The notes: generated by a model from the letters alone, not told the origin. A stretch of DNA of 56,665 bases from an uncultured Bacteroidales bacterium (GCA_903916595.1 CAIWXI010000049.1:87396-144060), one strand, 5' to 3'. Positions 34,934 to 45,208 are shown, counted from the stretch's first letter. Made by a program: numbers and translations.

Positions 34934-35833
34934 TCATTTGATTCTCCGTCTCAGTCTCGATCTGATCAAAACAGCCGTGAGATTCAGAGTAAAGGTAAGC
35001 ATTAGCAGGACAAGGGTTGTTGCGAACTGAATAGGCAGGGTCTGGTCCACGTTCGACGATTGGGTAGACAATACATAAATATGGTAGCCCAGATTCATAA
35101 ACTGGTCCGATACCGATGTTGGCAGAGTTGCAAGGTAATAGGCGGCTCCTGTAAACAGAATAGGCGCCACTTCGCCTGCACCCCGGCTTACAGCAAGAAT
35201 TGTTCCTGTCATGATACCTGAAATAGATCCTGGTATGACAACCTTTTTGATGGTTTGCCATTTTGTGGCTCCGAGGGCAAGACTTGCTTCCCGAAGTTCC
35301 CTGGGCACCGTGCGTATCGCCTCTTCCACCGAGACAATAACAACAGGCAGGGTTAAAAGGGCCATGGTAAGGCTTCCCCAGAGCAAATTGGGCTGGGCCC
35401 ATTTCAACTGCCCGCCCATGAACAAGTGATCCATTCCGCCGCCAACGTATTTGATAAAAAATCCCAGGCCAAACAAACCAAAGATAATCGATGGTACAGT
35501 GGCCAGGGTCCTTACCGCAAACCGTATGGTCTGGGCGATCCATGATTTCTCATGGGCGTATTCGGTAAGGTAAATAGCAGTAATAGCTCCGAATGGCACC
35601 GCGGCAAGAGACATCACGATCACAAGCAGGGCCGTGCCATAAATAGCCGGGAAAATCCCTCCCTTCATCATCCCATCGGTAGGAAACGATGTGAGAAATT
35701 TCCAGCTAAGTGTATCCTTGCCTCCGATAATGGTTACAACAAGAATGATTACAATAATTGCAAGAATCAATACAACCGAAAGGGCTGATGCGGTAATAAT
35801 CGATCCACCGATAAGTTTATTTTTCAGCCTCAT
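34934..35833 (-). CDS. pstA: Phosphate ABC transporter permease PstA
   Basis: A 299-residue inner-membrane permease with six helices and the cytoplasmic EAA-type loop EEAIRTVPRELREASLALGATKWQTI (ELREASLALGATKW is the coupling core that contacts PstB). FGLFGLGFFIKYVGGG and AISRGAGEVAPILFTG-type segments are family-typical. Forms the phosphate channel with PstC, whose gene overlaps the start by four bases. Confidence 0.95.
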   Translation of the reverse strand: MRLKNKLIGGSIITASALSVVLILAIIVIILVVTIIGGKDTLSWKFLTSFPTDGMMKGGIFPAIYGTALLVIVMSLAAVPFGAITAIYLTEYAHEKSWIAQTIRFAVRTLATVPSIIFGLFGLGFFIKYVGGGMDHLFMGGQLKWAQPNLLWGSLTMALLTLPVVIVSVEEAIRTVPRELREASLALGATKWQTIKKVVIPGSISGIMTGTILAVSRGAGEVAPILFTGAAYYLATLPTSVSDQFMNLGYHIYVLSTQSSNVDQTLPIQFATTLVLLMLTFTLNLTAVLIRSRLRRRIK

Positions 35834-37077
35834 GCTCCCCTCCCCTGTATCTTTCTAACCAGCCTGACCTTGACATAAAATTCGGCTAAGGCATTTAATG
35901 TGAAGTTGAAAATAAAGAGTATAGAACCGATCAGGAAAAGCACCCCGTAATGCATATCGCCAAAAACTACTTCGGCCATCTCAGCGCCGATGGTGGCAGC
36001 CAGGGTGCGTACCGATTCAAAGGGGTTCAAAGAACTCAAGGCTGCATTTCCTGTAGCCATCAGTGCGATCATGGTTTCGCCGAATACGCGGCCAACGCCC
36101 AGAAGTACCGCGGCAAAAATACCGGGTGTTGCCGCCGGCAGGGTTACAAATACCGCGGTCTGCCATTTGGTGGCTCCCAGTGCAAGGCTGGCTTCACTGT
36201 ATGTTGCAGGCACGGCTGTAAGTGCATCCTCCGTTATGGTAAAAATAACGGGTATGGCCGCCAGGGCCATCGCGATTCCACCCACGAATGAGTTAAGCCG
36301 GGTTTCGTACCCGAAAACGTTTTGCAAAAAGGTAGCCATCACCATCAAAGCAAAAAATCCAATCACCACCGAGGGAAATCCTGCAAGTAATTCTATCGCC
36401 GGTTTGATCCATTCCCTAAGCCAGGCCGGGGCGAATGCCGAAGAAAACAAAGCCGCAAGAATTGCTACAGGTGCGGCAAACAACATGGCGATCAAAGTCA
36501 CTTTTAAGGTTCCCACAAATAATGGAATCAGTCCATATCTCGGATTTTCAGAAACCGGGTACCATTCATTGCTGAACAGACTGCTAAGGGAGCCCTCCCC
36601 ACCTGAACTTTCGGAGGATACAAGGTTTCCATCGGGGTTCACCTCTTTCTCTGACAACGCAGAATCTTTTACTACGCCATAGCTTTCGGGCTTGTTCGCA
36701 GTGGTTTCAGAGTCAGCCCCGGTATACGTCTCGGGCTTTTGAGGAGCTGCAGACGGTTCAGCCCCGTTATATGTCTCGGGCTTTTGTTCAGCTGCAGCCT
36801 CGTTGCCGCCATATGACTCGGGTTTGTTTACGGCTGCTTCGGTTGTTTGTGCTTTGGTTTTTGAGACTGACTTAAACGCCGGAAGGCTTTCGCGGAACAC
36901 GAAAAAAAATATCAGAATAATAATAGCAATGGAAAGAAATGCAACGGAGGTAATCAGCTTCTCGGCAAAGTACTCCGAGAACCGGAATTTCTTTCTCAGA
37001 GATTCAGCAGTGAAAGTATAAGCTGTTTTTTTATAATCAGAATTCATCGATCTTGGTTTAAAAGTGAAAGGCAACAT
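35830..37077 (-). CDS. pstC: Phosphate ABC transporter permease PstC with repeated periplasmic insertion
   Basis: Up to 415 residues (start at 37077, or at 37047 giving MNSDYKK). The C-terminal 240 residues are an ordinary PstC permease core with EEA-type loop ATYSEASLALGATKWQTAV and GVGRVFGETMIALMATGNA. After the first helix (about 41-62) there is a long periplasmic segment (about 65-175) with four imperfect copies of a 15-residue unit centred on KPESYG/KPETYNG at residues 85, 99, 114 and 129. Typical PstC proteins lack such a repeat. The segment is rich in E, A, P and T and is probably unstructured. Transport residues are unaffected. Confidence 0.93.
   Translation of the reverse strand: MLPFTFKPRSMNSDYKKTAYTFTAESLRKKFRFSEYFAEKLITSVAFLSIAIIILIFFFVFRESLPAFKSVSKTKAQTTEAAVNKPESYGGNEAAAEQKPETYNGAEPSAAPQKPETYTGADSETTANKPESYGVVKDSALSEKEVNPDGNLVSSESSGGEGSLSSLFSNEWYPVSENPRYGLIPLFVGTLKVTLIAMLFAAPVAILAALFSSAFAPAWLREWIKPAIELLAGFPSVVIGFFALMVMATFLQNVFGYETRLNSFVGGIAMALAAIPVIFTITEDALTAVPATYSEASLALGATKWQTAVFVTLPAATPGIFAAVLLGVGRVFGETMIALMATGNAALSSLNPFESVRTLAATIGAEMAEVVFGDMHYGVLFLIGSILFIFNFTLNALAEFYVKVRLVRKIQGRGA
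36676..36825 (-). repeat. Four imperfect 45-bp tandem units in pstC
   Basis: DNA encoding the KPE[ST]Y[GNT]G units repeats with a period of about 42-45 bases. The shared core on the plus strand is CTCGGGCTTTTG or close variants. It lies in the extended periplasmic loop after TM1. Confidence 0.75.
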
Positions 37078-37125
37078 TTTTTCAAATGCTGCCAGTCACT
37101 TAACACACATCTACTAACAAAGGTA

Positions 37126-37965
37126 TTATTTAACGGGAAAATAACCAACTTCAGTAACAACTTTCTGTCCATCGGCGCTTAATATCCAGTCAATATATTT
37201 TTTAGCGTCGCCTGTAGGTCTGTTTCTCATGTACATATAGAGATAACGGGTGATAGGATACTGCCCTTTGGCAATGGTTTCAGGTGTTGCAAGGTAGGCC
37301 TGACTTTTATCGTCCTTCTTCACTTTGCAATGTTTAACGCCGGTTGCATAAGCTGCACCGCCGTAACCGATTCCGTATATATCTTTGCTAACAGCGTTGA
37401 CAACAGCCGCTGTTCCGGGAAGGGTCTGGCAACTGGGTGCATAATCTCCTTTTACCACTTTCTCCTGGAAGAAAACATAGGTACCCGAGCTGTTTTCACG
37501 TCCATACAGTTTGATCTCAGCATCGGGTCCACCCACTGCTTTCCAGTTCCGGGTCTTACCACTGAAAATATCGCCAAGCTGCTTTATTGTGAGCTCACTA
37601 ACCGGGTTTTTTTCACTGAGGAAGATAGTAATACCATCTTTTGCACAGGGTATCTCAATTCCGAGAGAAGAATAACGCTCCTTCAGTTTGTCCATTTCCG
37701 ATGATTTCAGCGCACGGCTGGAATTGCAGATATCGGTTGATCCATTAATCAGGGCTGATATTCCCGTACCTGAGCCACCACCCGTGACCTGTACAATAAC
37801 ATCGGGATTTGATTTCATGTATATCTCGGCCCACTTCTGTGCCAAGATAACCATGGTATCAGAACCTTTGACCGTGATTTTTTTCGGTGCCGGCATGAAT
37901 GCGAAGCCTATTACTGCCAACAGGACAATACTCGCAATCAGAGCTAATTTTCTTGAATTTTTCAT
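37126..37965 (-). CDS. pstS: Phosphate-binding protein PstS
   Basis: A 279-residue periplasmic solute-binding protein. Signal sequence at about 1-25; then ITVKGSDTMVILAQKWAEIY and VTGGGSGTGISALINGSTDI, the phosphate-cradling loops of the PBP_like_2/PstS family, and later YGRENSSGTYVFF and GIGYGGAAYA. It delivers phosphate to PstCA. It sits 48 bases upstream of pstC and 60 bases downstream of the porin, the gap holding a CACCATTT array. I saw no clear promoter in that gap, so transcription from the porin promoter is likely. Confidence 0.95.
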   Translation of the reverse strand: MKNSRKLALIASIVLLAVIGFAFMPAPKKITVKGSDTMVILAQKWAEIYMKSNPDVIVQVTGGGSGTGISALINGSTDICNSSRALKSSEMDKLKERYSSLGIEIPCAKDGITIFLSEKNPVSELTIKQLGDIFSGKTRNWKAVGGPDAEIKLYGRENSSGTYVFFQEKVVKGDYAPSCQTLPGTAAVVNAVSKDIYGIGYGGAAYATGVKHCKVKKDDKSQAYLATPETIAKGQYPITRYLYMYMRNRPTGDAKKYIDWILSADGQKVVTEVGYFPVK

Positions 37966-38003
37966 ATGTTTTTTATTAATTTTTGTTTTATTTTTTCTTC
38001 TTT

Positions 38004-38027
38004 CACCATTTCACCATTTCACCATTT
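38004..38027. repeat. CACCATTT octamer array, 3 copies, porin-pstS gap
   Basis: Three perfect copies of CACCATTT. The last copy overlaps the porin stop codon (38026-38028, minus strand TAA), exactly as the nine-copy array does with the sugar transporter's stop. Confidence 0.92.
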
Positions 38028-39549
38028 AGAATTTCACCTGCATCCTCACGGTCAGCACATTCTGTTTGATCACGTTGCTATAATCGAAAGCGCTGGTTAC
38101 ACCATTCACCGTGTATGCTGAGACCACATTACCATTTCCATTGGCGCCAACAGTACCCACCTTTTTATTCATCGGCATTTCATACGCGATCATGAACTTG
38201 ATGTTGTCGGTGAAATAATAACTATAAGCGAAAGTCCAGGTTCCATAAGGAATATCGGAAGTTCCGCTATTGAGTTTGCTGGTATATACATTGTCTGTCT
38301 GGGTAACTGTTGCAACGTTACCTGCAAAGGTCTTCACAGGATTCGGGTCCTTGGTGGTTTTAGAAGCATCGTATTTTGCGGTGCCGATCTGATCGGCGGC
38401 AAGCTTGGTATTGGGGTTGTACCAGTCATATCTTACTGCGACCTGGTTGCGTTTGCCAATGTTCTTGGTCAGGTAAACATACCAGCCGCTGAAACTTTTG
38501 GTGATGGCCGGAGTGCTGTTACTTGTTTTGGTTAAGGTGGTAGTCATCCACAGGGTATCCTTCTTAATTACATTTGTAGAGGTAACTGCTGATGCAGAAG
38601 TCGTGATGCCGGGAATGGAATTCACACCGGTGATATATTCACCCTTGATTGAGAGTCCGCCAAGAACGTCGGCATAAAACTGAGCTTCAACACCAAACCA
38701 CTGCTTGGGTACTGACTTGCCCAGATTCTCCAGGGTGCTTTTATAAGTATAATCAGAATTCAATGCAGTTAAGCTGTTAGCCTTGATCCGGCCATAATAT
38801 CCGTGTGCACCAATAGTAAGTCCGCCCCATTTGCCTAGCTTAAAATCATAGGTAAGGCGTGCCATCAGGTCTTTGTAATTGTCGTAATCGATATTCTGCA
38901 GCACAACCAGGTTCCCGTTTGCATCAGGGGTAGCGATGCCATCATTACCGTTAAAAACGGCCAGCTGGAACTTCAATGGAAATTTGGGGGGGGTAACTTC
39001 AAGTTTTGCACCGATTGCACGTTCATCGGGATAGATTGCCCTGATCACGCGGGAACGCTCGGGAACTTCGCGGCTACTCGAGGAAAACTCCACTTCGTAG
39101 TTGGGGCGATTGAATTTACCAACCCACAATGAGAAAGTTTTCAGCCATGGATCGTTGGCTCTTGCATAAGCATCCTTTATTGTAATGTTACCGGGCTGAA
39201 AATCGGGTTGCAGCACGAAAACGATCCCGTTAATCGGCTCATACGTAAATTTTATTCTTGCCCTGCGTACCATGAAATAATTACCAGGATACACGTTTGA
39301 GGCTTCGTAGTTCACCCATTGGGCCTGGATATACCCCGACAACTTGATCTTGGTAAGCTTGGCCAGATCGCTCTCGGCGGTTGCAAGTCTTTCTTCTACT
39401 CCGGCAACTTTGTCGTTCAGAGTGGAAACTTTCTGTTTCACGGTATCCAGATCATTCTGCACCTTCATCTGCGCCTGTAATGTCATAGCAAGAAACAGCA
39501 ACGGCAGCACAAGTCCGCCAATCATCATAAATTGTGTAAATTTCTTCAT
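38026..39549 (-). CDS. Phosphate-selective porin (OprO/OprP family)
   Basis: A 507-residue outer-membrane porin: signal peptide (about 1-26, LQAQ), a short coiled coil (about 30-68, KQKVSTLNDKVAGVEERL) that may reach peptidoglycan or trimerise, then a 16-strand type barrel with FMVRRARIKFTYEPINGI, PDFQPGNITIKDAYAR and YDFKLGKWGGLTIGAHGYYG. It ends in aromatic F. Located first in the pst operon, it should let phosphate cross the outer membrane. TAATTTTG (39572-39579, minus) is a good -7 box 22 bases upstream. Confidence 0.88.
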   Translation of the reverse strand: MKKFTQFMMIGGLVLPLLFLAMTLQAQMKVQNDLDTVKQKVSTLNDKVAGVEERLATAESDLAKLTKIKLSGYIQAQWVNYEASNVYPGNYFMVRRARIKFTYEPINGIVFVLQPDFQPGNITIKDAYARANDPWLKTFSLWVGKFNRPNYEVEFSSSSREVPERSRVIRAIYPDERAIGAKLEVTPPKFPLKFQLAVFNGNDGIATPDANGNLVVLQNIDYDNYKDLMARLTYDFKLGKWGGLTIGAHGYYGRIKANSLTALNSDYTYKSTLENLGKSVPKQWFGVEAQFYADVLGGLSIKGEYITGVNSIPGITTSASAVTSTNVIKKDTLWMTTTLTKTSNSTPAITKSFSGWYVYLTKNIGKRNQVAVRYDWYNPNTKLAADQIGTAKYDASKTTKDPNPVKTFAGNVATVTQTDNVYTSKLNSGTSDIPYGTWTFAYSYYFTDNIKFMIAYEMPMNKKVGTVGANGNGNVVSAYTVNGVTSAFDYSNVIKQNVLTVRMQVKF

Positions 39550-39571
39550 AAACAGTAGTTTTGGTTCGCAG

Positions 39572-39579
39572 CAAAATTA
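39572..39579 (-). promoter_or_regulatory. -7 box for the porin-pst operon
   Basis: TAATTTTG on the minus strand, a full TAnnTTTG match, 22 bases before the porin start. A TTTG lies nearby but too close for a standard -33; control by a Pho-type activator could explain the weak upstream element. Confidence 0.5.
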
Positions 39580-39694
39580 GAACTTGCGCAAACCGGCTAT
39601 GTTACGCCAGTATTACTTTAATGTTAAATAATTGTTAAGCGATTTTGCCAGCGCCAGAAATAACGCGGGATTCAGTAACGTGATTGTTAGGGTG

Positions 39695-42049
39695 TCATGC
39701 CTCTATGGGAAAGCTGATCGTGAAGGAAGTTCCATTTGTCTGTTCTATATGCAGCCGGGCCTCAATCTGTTTGACGAGGATTTCAACGATTTGGAGTCCC
39801 ATGGTTTTATTTCCTTCCATTGAGAAACCCTGCGGAAGTCCGATCCCTGTATCTGAAATAGTAAGAGCATAAAAATTCGGGGCTTTTTCTTTTTTGAATG
39901 AAACGGTAATGGAACCCTTGGTATTGTCGGAGAATGCATGCCGGTAGGCATTACTGAGGAGTTCATTCAGCATCAGCCCCAGCGGAATAGCAGTTTCAAT
40001 ATTAATAATAAGCGGTTCCATCTCGAAATCGAGGTGAACATTCATCCTTCCATAAGTAGATGAAACTACCGAAGCAATTGACCTGACGTAATCGGGAAAG
40101 GAAATTTTCTCGAAATCTTCAGAACGGTATAGCATCTCGTGTACCAGCGCCATGGTCCTTATCCTGAGCTGCAGATCGGTAAGCGATTGCCTGATATCTT
40201 CGTTCTGGCTTTGTGCTTTCTGCATATTGATCAGGCTCACAAGGATCGCGAAGTTATTTTTAACTCTGTGATGAATCTCCCTCAGGAGATTTTCTTTTTG
40301 TTTGGTACCTTCCACGATTCCCATTTCTCTTTTTTTAAGTTCCTGAATATTTCTTGTCACTGACACAAATTCCCTGAAGTCCCCGGTTTTAGGATCAAAT
40401 ACAGGATTAAGGGAACTCTCTACCCATAATGGTTCATTCCTCTTCTTTCTGGCCAGGAAAGTAATAGTATCGCTCCTGCGGGCCGTTACAATCTGCATGA
40501 GCTGTTCTTTAAGAAAATCTGAATACCCGGAAATCACCAGTTCGAATAAATTTATAGATGACAGCTCTTTAGGGGAATACCCAAAAATATCAGTGGCAGC
40601 TTGTGAAGCGTATGTAAAATTATAGTCCTTGTCGATTCTGGTAATCAGATCCAGCGAATGTTCTGCAATGAACTTGTATTGATCTTCTTTTTCAACTATC
40701 CTTTTCTGGATCAGTTTCCGTTCAGCCGCTTCATGCTGGAATTTGATATTCAGGGTTCCAATTTTTTTCTTTGACCTCAGATGGCGTATGTTTATCCTCA
40801 CAATAATAATAACAGCAAGAAGAACCGCGAAAACAATAGCGATCAGAAGGAATTTAAAAATCTGCTGGTTTCTTATAAATCGTTTCTGAAGGTAATTCTG
40901 ACGCTCAAGAACTGAAATACTTTGCTTTAAGGCAGAGATGTTTTGCCCTTCTTTGATTGCAACAATATCGGTATTAAGTCTTTCGGACAGAATGCTGTCG
41001 TTGGCGGAAGCCATCAGCAAAAAATTATCCAGGGCTTTTTCCTTATTTCCTTTCTTCAGATAATAATCATATAATATGCTGTATCCGCTTTTCAATAAAT
41101 AGAATTTTTTGTGTTTTTCCGCTTTTTCCAGGGCGATACTCATATAAAATAATCCGGAATCCGCCTGATTCATCCTTAAAAAATCACCTGCCAGATTGAT
41201 AAGTGAACTGTTTTCGGCATCCATCAATTTCGCTTTTCTTCTCCATGAGAGAGCTTTCCTGTTAAAATACACGGCCCTGGGAAGATTATGCTGCATATCG
41301 TAAACATGAGCCATCCGGGTATACATTGTACCGGCGATTCCAGGATTAACAGAATCGGCTATTAACGCCAATGTATCATACATCCTGATCACATCCTGGT
41401 ATCTTTTCTCGTCAAGATAAATGCCGCCAATCGAAATATAAACTCCCAGTAGTTTTTTCCGGTCCCTGGCTTTGGTAAAGTATTTCAAGGCTTCCATATA
41501 ATAATCAAGTGCTTTTGAGGTGTCCATTTGCTCATGGAACACATCGGCCATATTATTAAGAAAGATGCCCGTGTAAACATAATCCTTTTTATGCCTTGCC
41601 AGTTCAAGACCATGCCTGCATGAGGAAATGGCACTCTCGTAATTTTTCAGGTAGAACTCGACAGCGAAAAGGGAATGGTCAGCCCGCATAAGCCCTATGG
41701 TGTCTCTTAGTAAACTGAAAAGCTGGGAGGCCGTAAGAATAAAACTTATCGCCGCGGCATGTTTCCGTTTCCCGATAAAATAAATTCCGATATTAAGGTA
41801 AGATTCGGCTTTCCCTTCGGTATAAGAGATTTCAATAGAGCGTTTCATTACCTGATATGCAATAGCAAATTTCTCTTCTGGTGCTAATGTATCGGCATTA
41901 ATTATAGTGATCATCTTATCTATACTGCGGATGTCGTTCGACTTTTCCCCGGCATTGGTATTTCGGTCGTTCCGGGCGAAAAGACCAGATGGCAGAAAAA
42001 CTGCGATCAGCAGAAACAGAGAAAATGGTCTTAGTCGTTTAGATTCCAT
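39695..42049 (-). CDS. TPR-sensor histidine kinase with PAS and HisKA_2 domains
   Basis: 784 residues. A signal/anchor (about 1-25) precedes a periplasmic helical region (about 60-390) of tetratricopeptide repeats (YVYTGIFLNNMADVFHEQMD, LDYYMEALKYFTKARDR and others), a membrane helix (about 397-420), a coiled coil, a PAS domain (about 452-575), and a HisKA_2-type dimerisation segment LLREIHHRVKNNFAILVSLINMQ (the tandem HH is diagnostic), then an ATPase with LNELLSNAYRHAF and DTGIGLPQGF. Such TPR kinases are common in Bacteroidota. No response regulator is adjacent. Its promoter box TACTTTTG is at 42073-42080. Confidence 0.9.
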   Translation of the reverse strand: MESKRLRPFSLFLLIAVFLPSGLFARNDRNTNAGEKSNDIRSIDKMITIINADTLAPEEKFAIAYQVMKRSIEISYTEGKAESYLNIGIYFIGKRKHAAAISFILTASQLFSLLRDTIGLMRADHSLFAVEFYLKNYESAISSCRHGLELARHKKDYVYTGIFLNNMADVFHEQMDTSKALDYYMEALKYFTKARDRKKLLGVYISIGGIYLDEKRYQDVIRMYDTLALIADSVNPGIAGTMYTRMAHVYDMQHNLPRAVYFNRKALSWRRKAKLMDAENSSLINLAGDFLRMNQADSGLFYMSIALEKAEKHKKFYLLKSGYSILYDYYLKKGNKEKALDNFLLMASANDSILSERLNTDIVAIKEGQNISALKQSISVLERQNYLQKRFIRNQQIFKFLLIAIVFAVLLAVIIIVRINIRHLRSKKKIGTLNIKFQHEAAERKLIQKRIVEKEDQYKFIAEHSLDLITRIDKDYNFTYASQAATDIFGYSPKELSSINLFELVISGYSDFLKEQLMQIVTARRSDTITFLARKKRNEPLWVESSLNPVFDPKTGDFREFVSVTRNIQELKKREMGIVEGTKQKENLLREIHHRVKNNFAILVSLINMQKAQSQNEDIRQSLTDLQLRIRTMALVHEMLYRSEDFEKISFPDYVRSIASVVSSTYGRMNVHLDFEMEPLIINIETAIPLGLMLNELLSNAYRHAFSDNTKGSITVSFKKEKAPNFYALTISDTGIGLPQGFSMEGNKTMGLQIVEILVKQIEARLHIEQTNGTSFTISFPIEA

Positions 42050-42072
42050 CCCAGATTATCAAAATGATTATT

Positions 42073-42080
42073 CAAAAGTA
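42073..42080 (-). promoter_or_regulatory. -7 box upstream of the TPR kinase
   Basis: TACTTTTG on the minus strand, 24 bases before the kinase start and inside the 49-base gap after copA. It suggests the kinase can be transcribed independently of copA. Confidence 0.45.
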
Positions 42081-42098
42081 AGAAAAACCCTCATTAGG

Positions 42099-44327
42099 TT
42101 ACTTTATTTTCCTGGTTTTAAGGAGAAGGCTGTTGCTGACTACCGAGACTGATGAGAATGCCATGGCTGCACCGGCAATCATAGGGTTCAGCAGGAAGCC
42201 GGTAAAAGGGTATAGTATTCCTGCAGCAACAGGAATGCTGAGGACATTGTAGAAAAAAGCCCAGAACAGGTTAACGCGGATCGTCTGAACTGTTTGCCTG
42301 CTGATCTTTAAAGCCAACGCCAGCTTTGCAAGGTCGCCTTTGAGAAGGATGATCCGGGCCGATTCTATAGCAATATCGGTTCCGGTGCCCATGGCAATAC
42401 CCACATCGGCAAGTGCCAGAGCCGGGGAATCATTGATCCCGTCGCCAACCATACCGACTTTCTTTCCGGATTTCTGTATTTCCCTGATATATTCAGATTT
42501 CTGTAAGGGCGAGGCCTCGGCTTTGAAAAAATCAATCCCTGTTTTCGAGGCAATCTGTGAACTGATTGCAACACTGTCGCCCGATAGCATATGTACCTCA
42601 AGGCCCATATTTTTCAGCTCTTTAACTGCAGCTGCCGACCCGGGTTTGATAGTGTCGCTTATTGCGGCGACAGCCACAACCCTTAGATTACGTGCAATGT
42701 AAACCACCGAGAAGGCCTGATTCCTGAGCAGCTGATGATATCCGAGAAGCTCATCAGAGATGAGGCAGCTATTACCGGTGACATACGTTGGACTGCCGAT
42801 ATGATACCTGTTCTGATTGTATAATCCCGAGACGCCTTTTCCTGTCACACTTTCGAAACCCACTACCGTATTAGCCGTATTCTGAGGTACATTAAAAAAA
42901 TCCATCAGGGCCCTGGCGTATGGATGTTCCGACCGCCATTCAATAGAAGCCACTGCTGCGGATATCTCTGCAACAGCATCCTGTGCAAGATGCTCGTTTT
43001 GGTCCCATTGTATCTCGCTCACGCCGGGCTTGCCCGAGGTGATAGTCCCGGTTTTATCAAAAACGAGAACATCAAGTTTGCAGAATTCTTCCAGGCCGGG
43101 TGCATCTTTGATGAGGATGCCATGCTGTGCAGCCTTACCAAGGCCGACTATAATTGCGGTAGGTGTGGCAAGGCCCAGGGCACAAGGGCAGGCGATGATC
43201 AGAACACTTACCGCGGTAGTTAAGGCATGCGAAAAACCCATTCCTGGAAAGAATACCAGCCAGGAGAGAAAGGTAAGAACCGCTATACCTATAACAACCG
43301 GAACAAAGACCGAAGCTATACGATCGACCGTTTTCTGGACCGGGGCTCTGCTCCCCTGTGCCTGCTCAACCAGCCTGATGATCTGTGCAAGCATAGTCTG
43401 TTCTCCGATTTTTTCGGCCAGGATCAGCAGACTGCCTGTCTGGTTCAGGGTGGCGCCTATCACCTGGTCTCCTGCCTTTTTGGTCAATGGAACGCTTTCG
43501 CCCGTGATCATGCTTTCGTTGACCAGGCTATCCCCTTCGGTGACGTGACCGTCGACCGGAATCTTCTCCCCAGGTCTGATCACGACAATATCTCCTATCC
43601 TTACTTTTGAAATAAGCACTTCCTTTTCCTCTCCGTTTCGGATCACTCTTGCAGTCTTTACTCCGAGGTTCATCAGCTTCCTTATGGCAGAAGATGTTTT
43701 GCCTCTCGCCCTTTCTTCCAGAAAACGCCCGAGAAGGATAAAAGAGATGATCACCACGGCAGCCTCGTAGTACATCGAAGATCCCATCCCTTTCATGGGG
43801 TTCACCGATGGAAAAAACGTATTGTACAGGCTGAAGAGAAAGGCTGTTCCGCTTCCCATTGCTACCAGGGTATCCATATTTGTGGTAGCATGTCTGGCGC
43901 GTTTCCAGGCAATGACAAAGAACTCCCTTCCGAACCAGAACATCACCGGACAGGATAAGGCCAGCATAATCCAGTTTCTGTATGCAAGCCCGGGTAGAAA
44001 CATAGAGATTACAAATACCGGAATTGCAAAAGAGAAAGAAGCCAGCAGATTAATCCTTGCCTTACGCAAACGCCCGGCCTCACGCGATTCCTCATCCGCC
44101 ATCATACCTTTATCGGTAATAAGCCGGTAGCCGATAGCCGAAACGGCATCCTCCAGCTGCTTTATTGAAGCTTTCTCAGGATCAAACTCGACCAGCACCG
44201 TCTGGTTCGAGAAATTCACGTTGGCCGAGACAACACCTTCAACTGCCGCAAGCATGCTGTTTACACTGGCCGCACAGGCAGTGCATGACATCCCTTCAAC
44301 TTTATAGATCTCTTTACTGGTTTTCAT
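42099..44327 (-). CDS. copA: Copper-translocating P1B-type ATPase CopA
   Basis: 742 residues: one N-terminal heavy-metal-associated domain with [11 protein letters not shown], eight helices, actuator loop with TGES, the CPC metal site in TM6 ([13 protein letters not shown]), phosphorylation loop [10 protein letters not shown], hinge [19 protein letters not shown] plus the HMA domain points to Cu(I) export from the cytoplasm. Its start overlaps the stop of the CHAD gene by four bases (ATGA), so the two are coupled. No CopZ, CueR or other copper regulator is seen nearby. Confidence 0.95.
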   Translation of the reverse strand: MKTSKEIYKVEGMSCTACAASVNSMLAAVEGVVSANVNFSNQTVLVEFDPEKASIKQLEDAVSAIGYRLITDKGMMADEESREAGRLRKARINLLASFSFAIPVFVISMFLPGLAYRNWIMLALSCPVMFWFGREFFVIAWKRARHATTNMDTLVAMGSGTAFLFSLYNTFFPSVNPMKGMGSSMYYEAAVVIISFILLGRFLEERARGKTSSAIRKLMNLGVKTARVIRNGEEKEVLISKVRIGDIVVIRPGEKIPVDGHVTEGDSLVNESMITGESVPLTKKAGDQVIGATLNQTGSLLILAEKIGEQTMLAQIIRLVEQAQGSRAPVQKTVDRIASVFVPVVIGIAVLTFLSWLVFFPGMGFSHALTTAVSVLIIACPCALGLATPTAIIVGLGKAAQHGILIKDAPGLEEFCKLDVLVFDKTGTITSGKPGVSEIQWDQNEHLAQDAVAEISAAVASIEWRSEHPYARALMDFFNVPQNTANTVVGFESVTGKGVSGLYNQNRYHIGSPTYVTGNSCLISDELLGYHQLLRNQAFSVVYIARNLRVVAVAAISDTIKPGSAAAVKELKNMGLEVHMLSGDSVAISSQIASKTGIDFFKAEASPLQKSEYIREIQKSGKKVGMVGDGINDSPALALADVGIAMGTGTDIAIESARIILLKGDLAKLALALKISRQTVQTIRVNLFWAFFYNVLSIPVAAGILYPFTGFLLNPMIAGAAMAFSSVSVVSNSLLLKTRKIK

Positions 44328-45178
44328 TCTGGCGGAGTGGCTGGGAAAATCACCGAAAGTGTTTCTTCTATTTTGGGAAATAAAGCCTGTAAAAGTGCCT
44401 GATTGCTTTTCATGATTTTATTCCTGAGTACCTGCAGATGCAGTTGATATTCGGGGCTGATCTTTTTCCTTTTCTGAATGAACTGGACGATGTAGTCCAT
44501 CAGAACCTGGTTATCGTGCCAGTTTCCGATCAGCATCTCGGTCTGGCTCAGCCTGCTTAAAATAGCATCCTGTTTCTCATCTTTGAATACCATGGAAATC
44601 AGGATGAGAATGGTCACCATGCTTTTAAGATGCTTTCTGATTTCGTGAATGTTTTCAGGGTTGGAAGGATAATTTCTGAGCAGGCTTATTTTCTTTGCTT
44701 TCTTTAGAATAAATTTTTCGGACCTGGCTTTCAGCGACCTGACTTTGATCTCCAGGCATAGTTTCATGATCGCCTTTTCTGATTTTTTCAGTTTCTTTTC
44801 GTCGAACTTCTGCACTACAGCAATAAACTCTTTGCTTAGTTTATTTTCCCTTGACCGGAGGTATTTGATAAAGAAAGTCATGCCGGGTGTAAGCGGGCCG
44901 AACTTTGCAATCACGATCTGGTTTACCTGCAACTCCCTTATCTTTCCCAAAAACCTAAACAATGTTTTGAAGACTTCGAAATTTTCATTGTCAAATTTTT
45001 CCGGATCAAGCATCTCGAACATCTCGAGGATGGAATAGATCTTTTTCATGTCGAGCCGGGTCTTGTGAATGTCCTTTTCATCGCCTGTGATACTCGAGCA
45101 GTAAAGGTTGGCAAGGAATGAAGTGGTTCTTTTTTTGAAAAAACGCCAGTAAAATTCCCGGACTTTTGAAGACGTCAT
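44324..45178 (-). CDS. CHAD-domain protein
   Basis: A 284-residue, all-helical, strongly basic protein. The two CHAD half-repeats show the conserved histidine helices [20 protein letters not shown] and [19 protein letters not shown], each with the H-x2-R-x2-[LM]-K pattern. CHAD domains bind inorganic polyphosphate through these basic helices. Here there is no fused CYTH domain. The gene directly precedes copA with a four-base overlap and follows a small unknown gene by 30 bases. Confidence 0.85.
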   Translation of the reverse strand: MTSSKVREFYWRFFKKRTTSFLANLYCSSITGDEKDIHKTRLDMKKIYSILEMFEMLDPEKFDNENFEVFKTLFRFLGKIRELQVNQIVIAKFGPLTPGMTFFIKYLRSRENKLSKEFIAVVQKFDEKKLKKSEKAIMKLCLEIKVRSLKARSEKFILKKAKKISLLRNYPSNPENIHEIRKHLKSMVTILILISMVFKDEKQDAILSRLSQTEMLIGNWHDNQVLMDYIVQFIQKRKKISPEYQLHLQVLRNKIMKSNQALLQALFPKIEETLSVIFPATPPE

Positions 45179-45208
45179 AAAATTGCTAAATTATTTAGCT
45201 TAAGGTAA

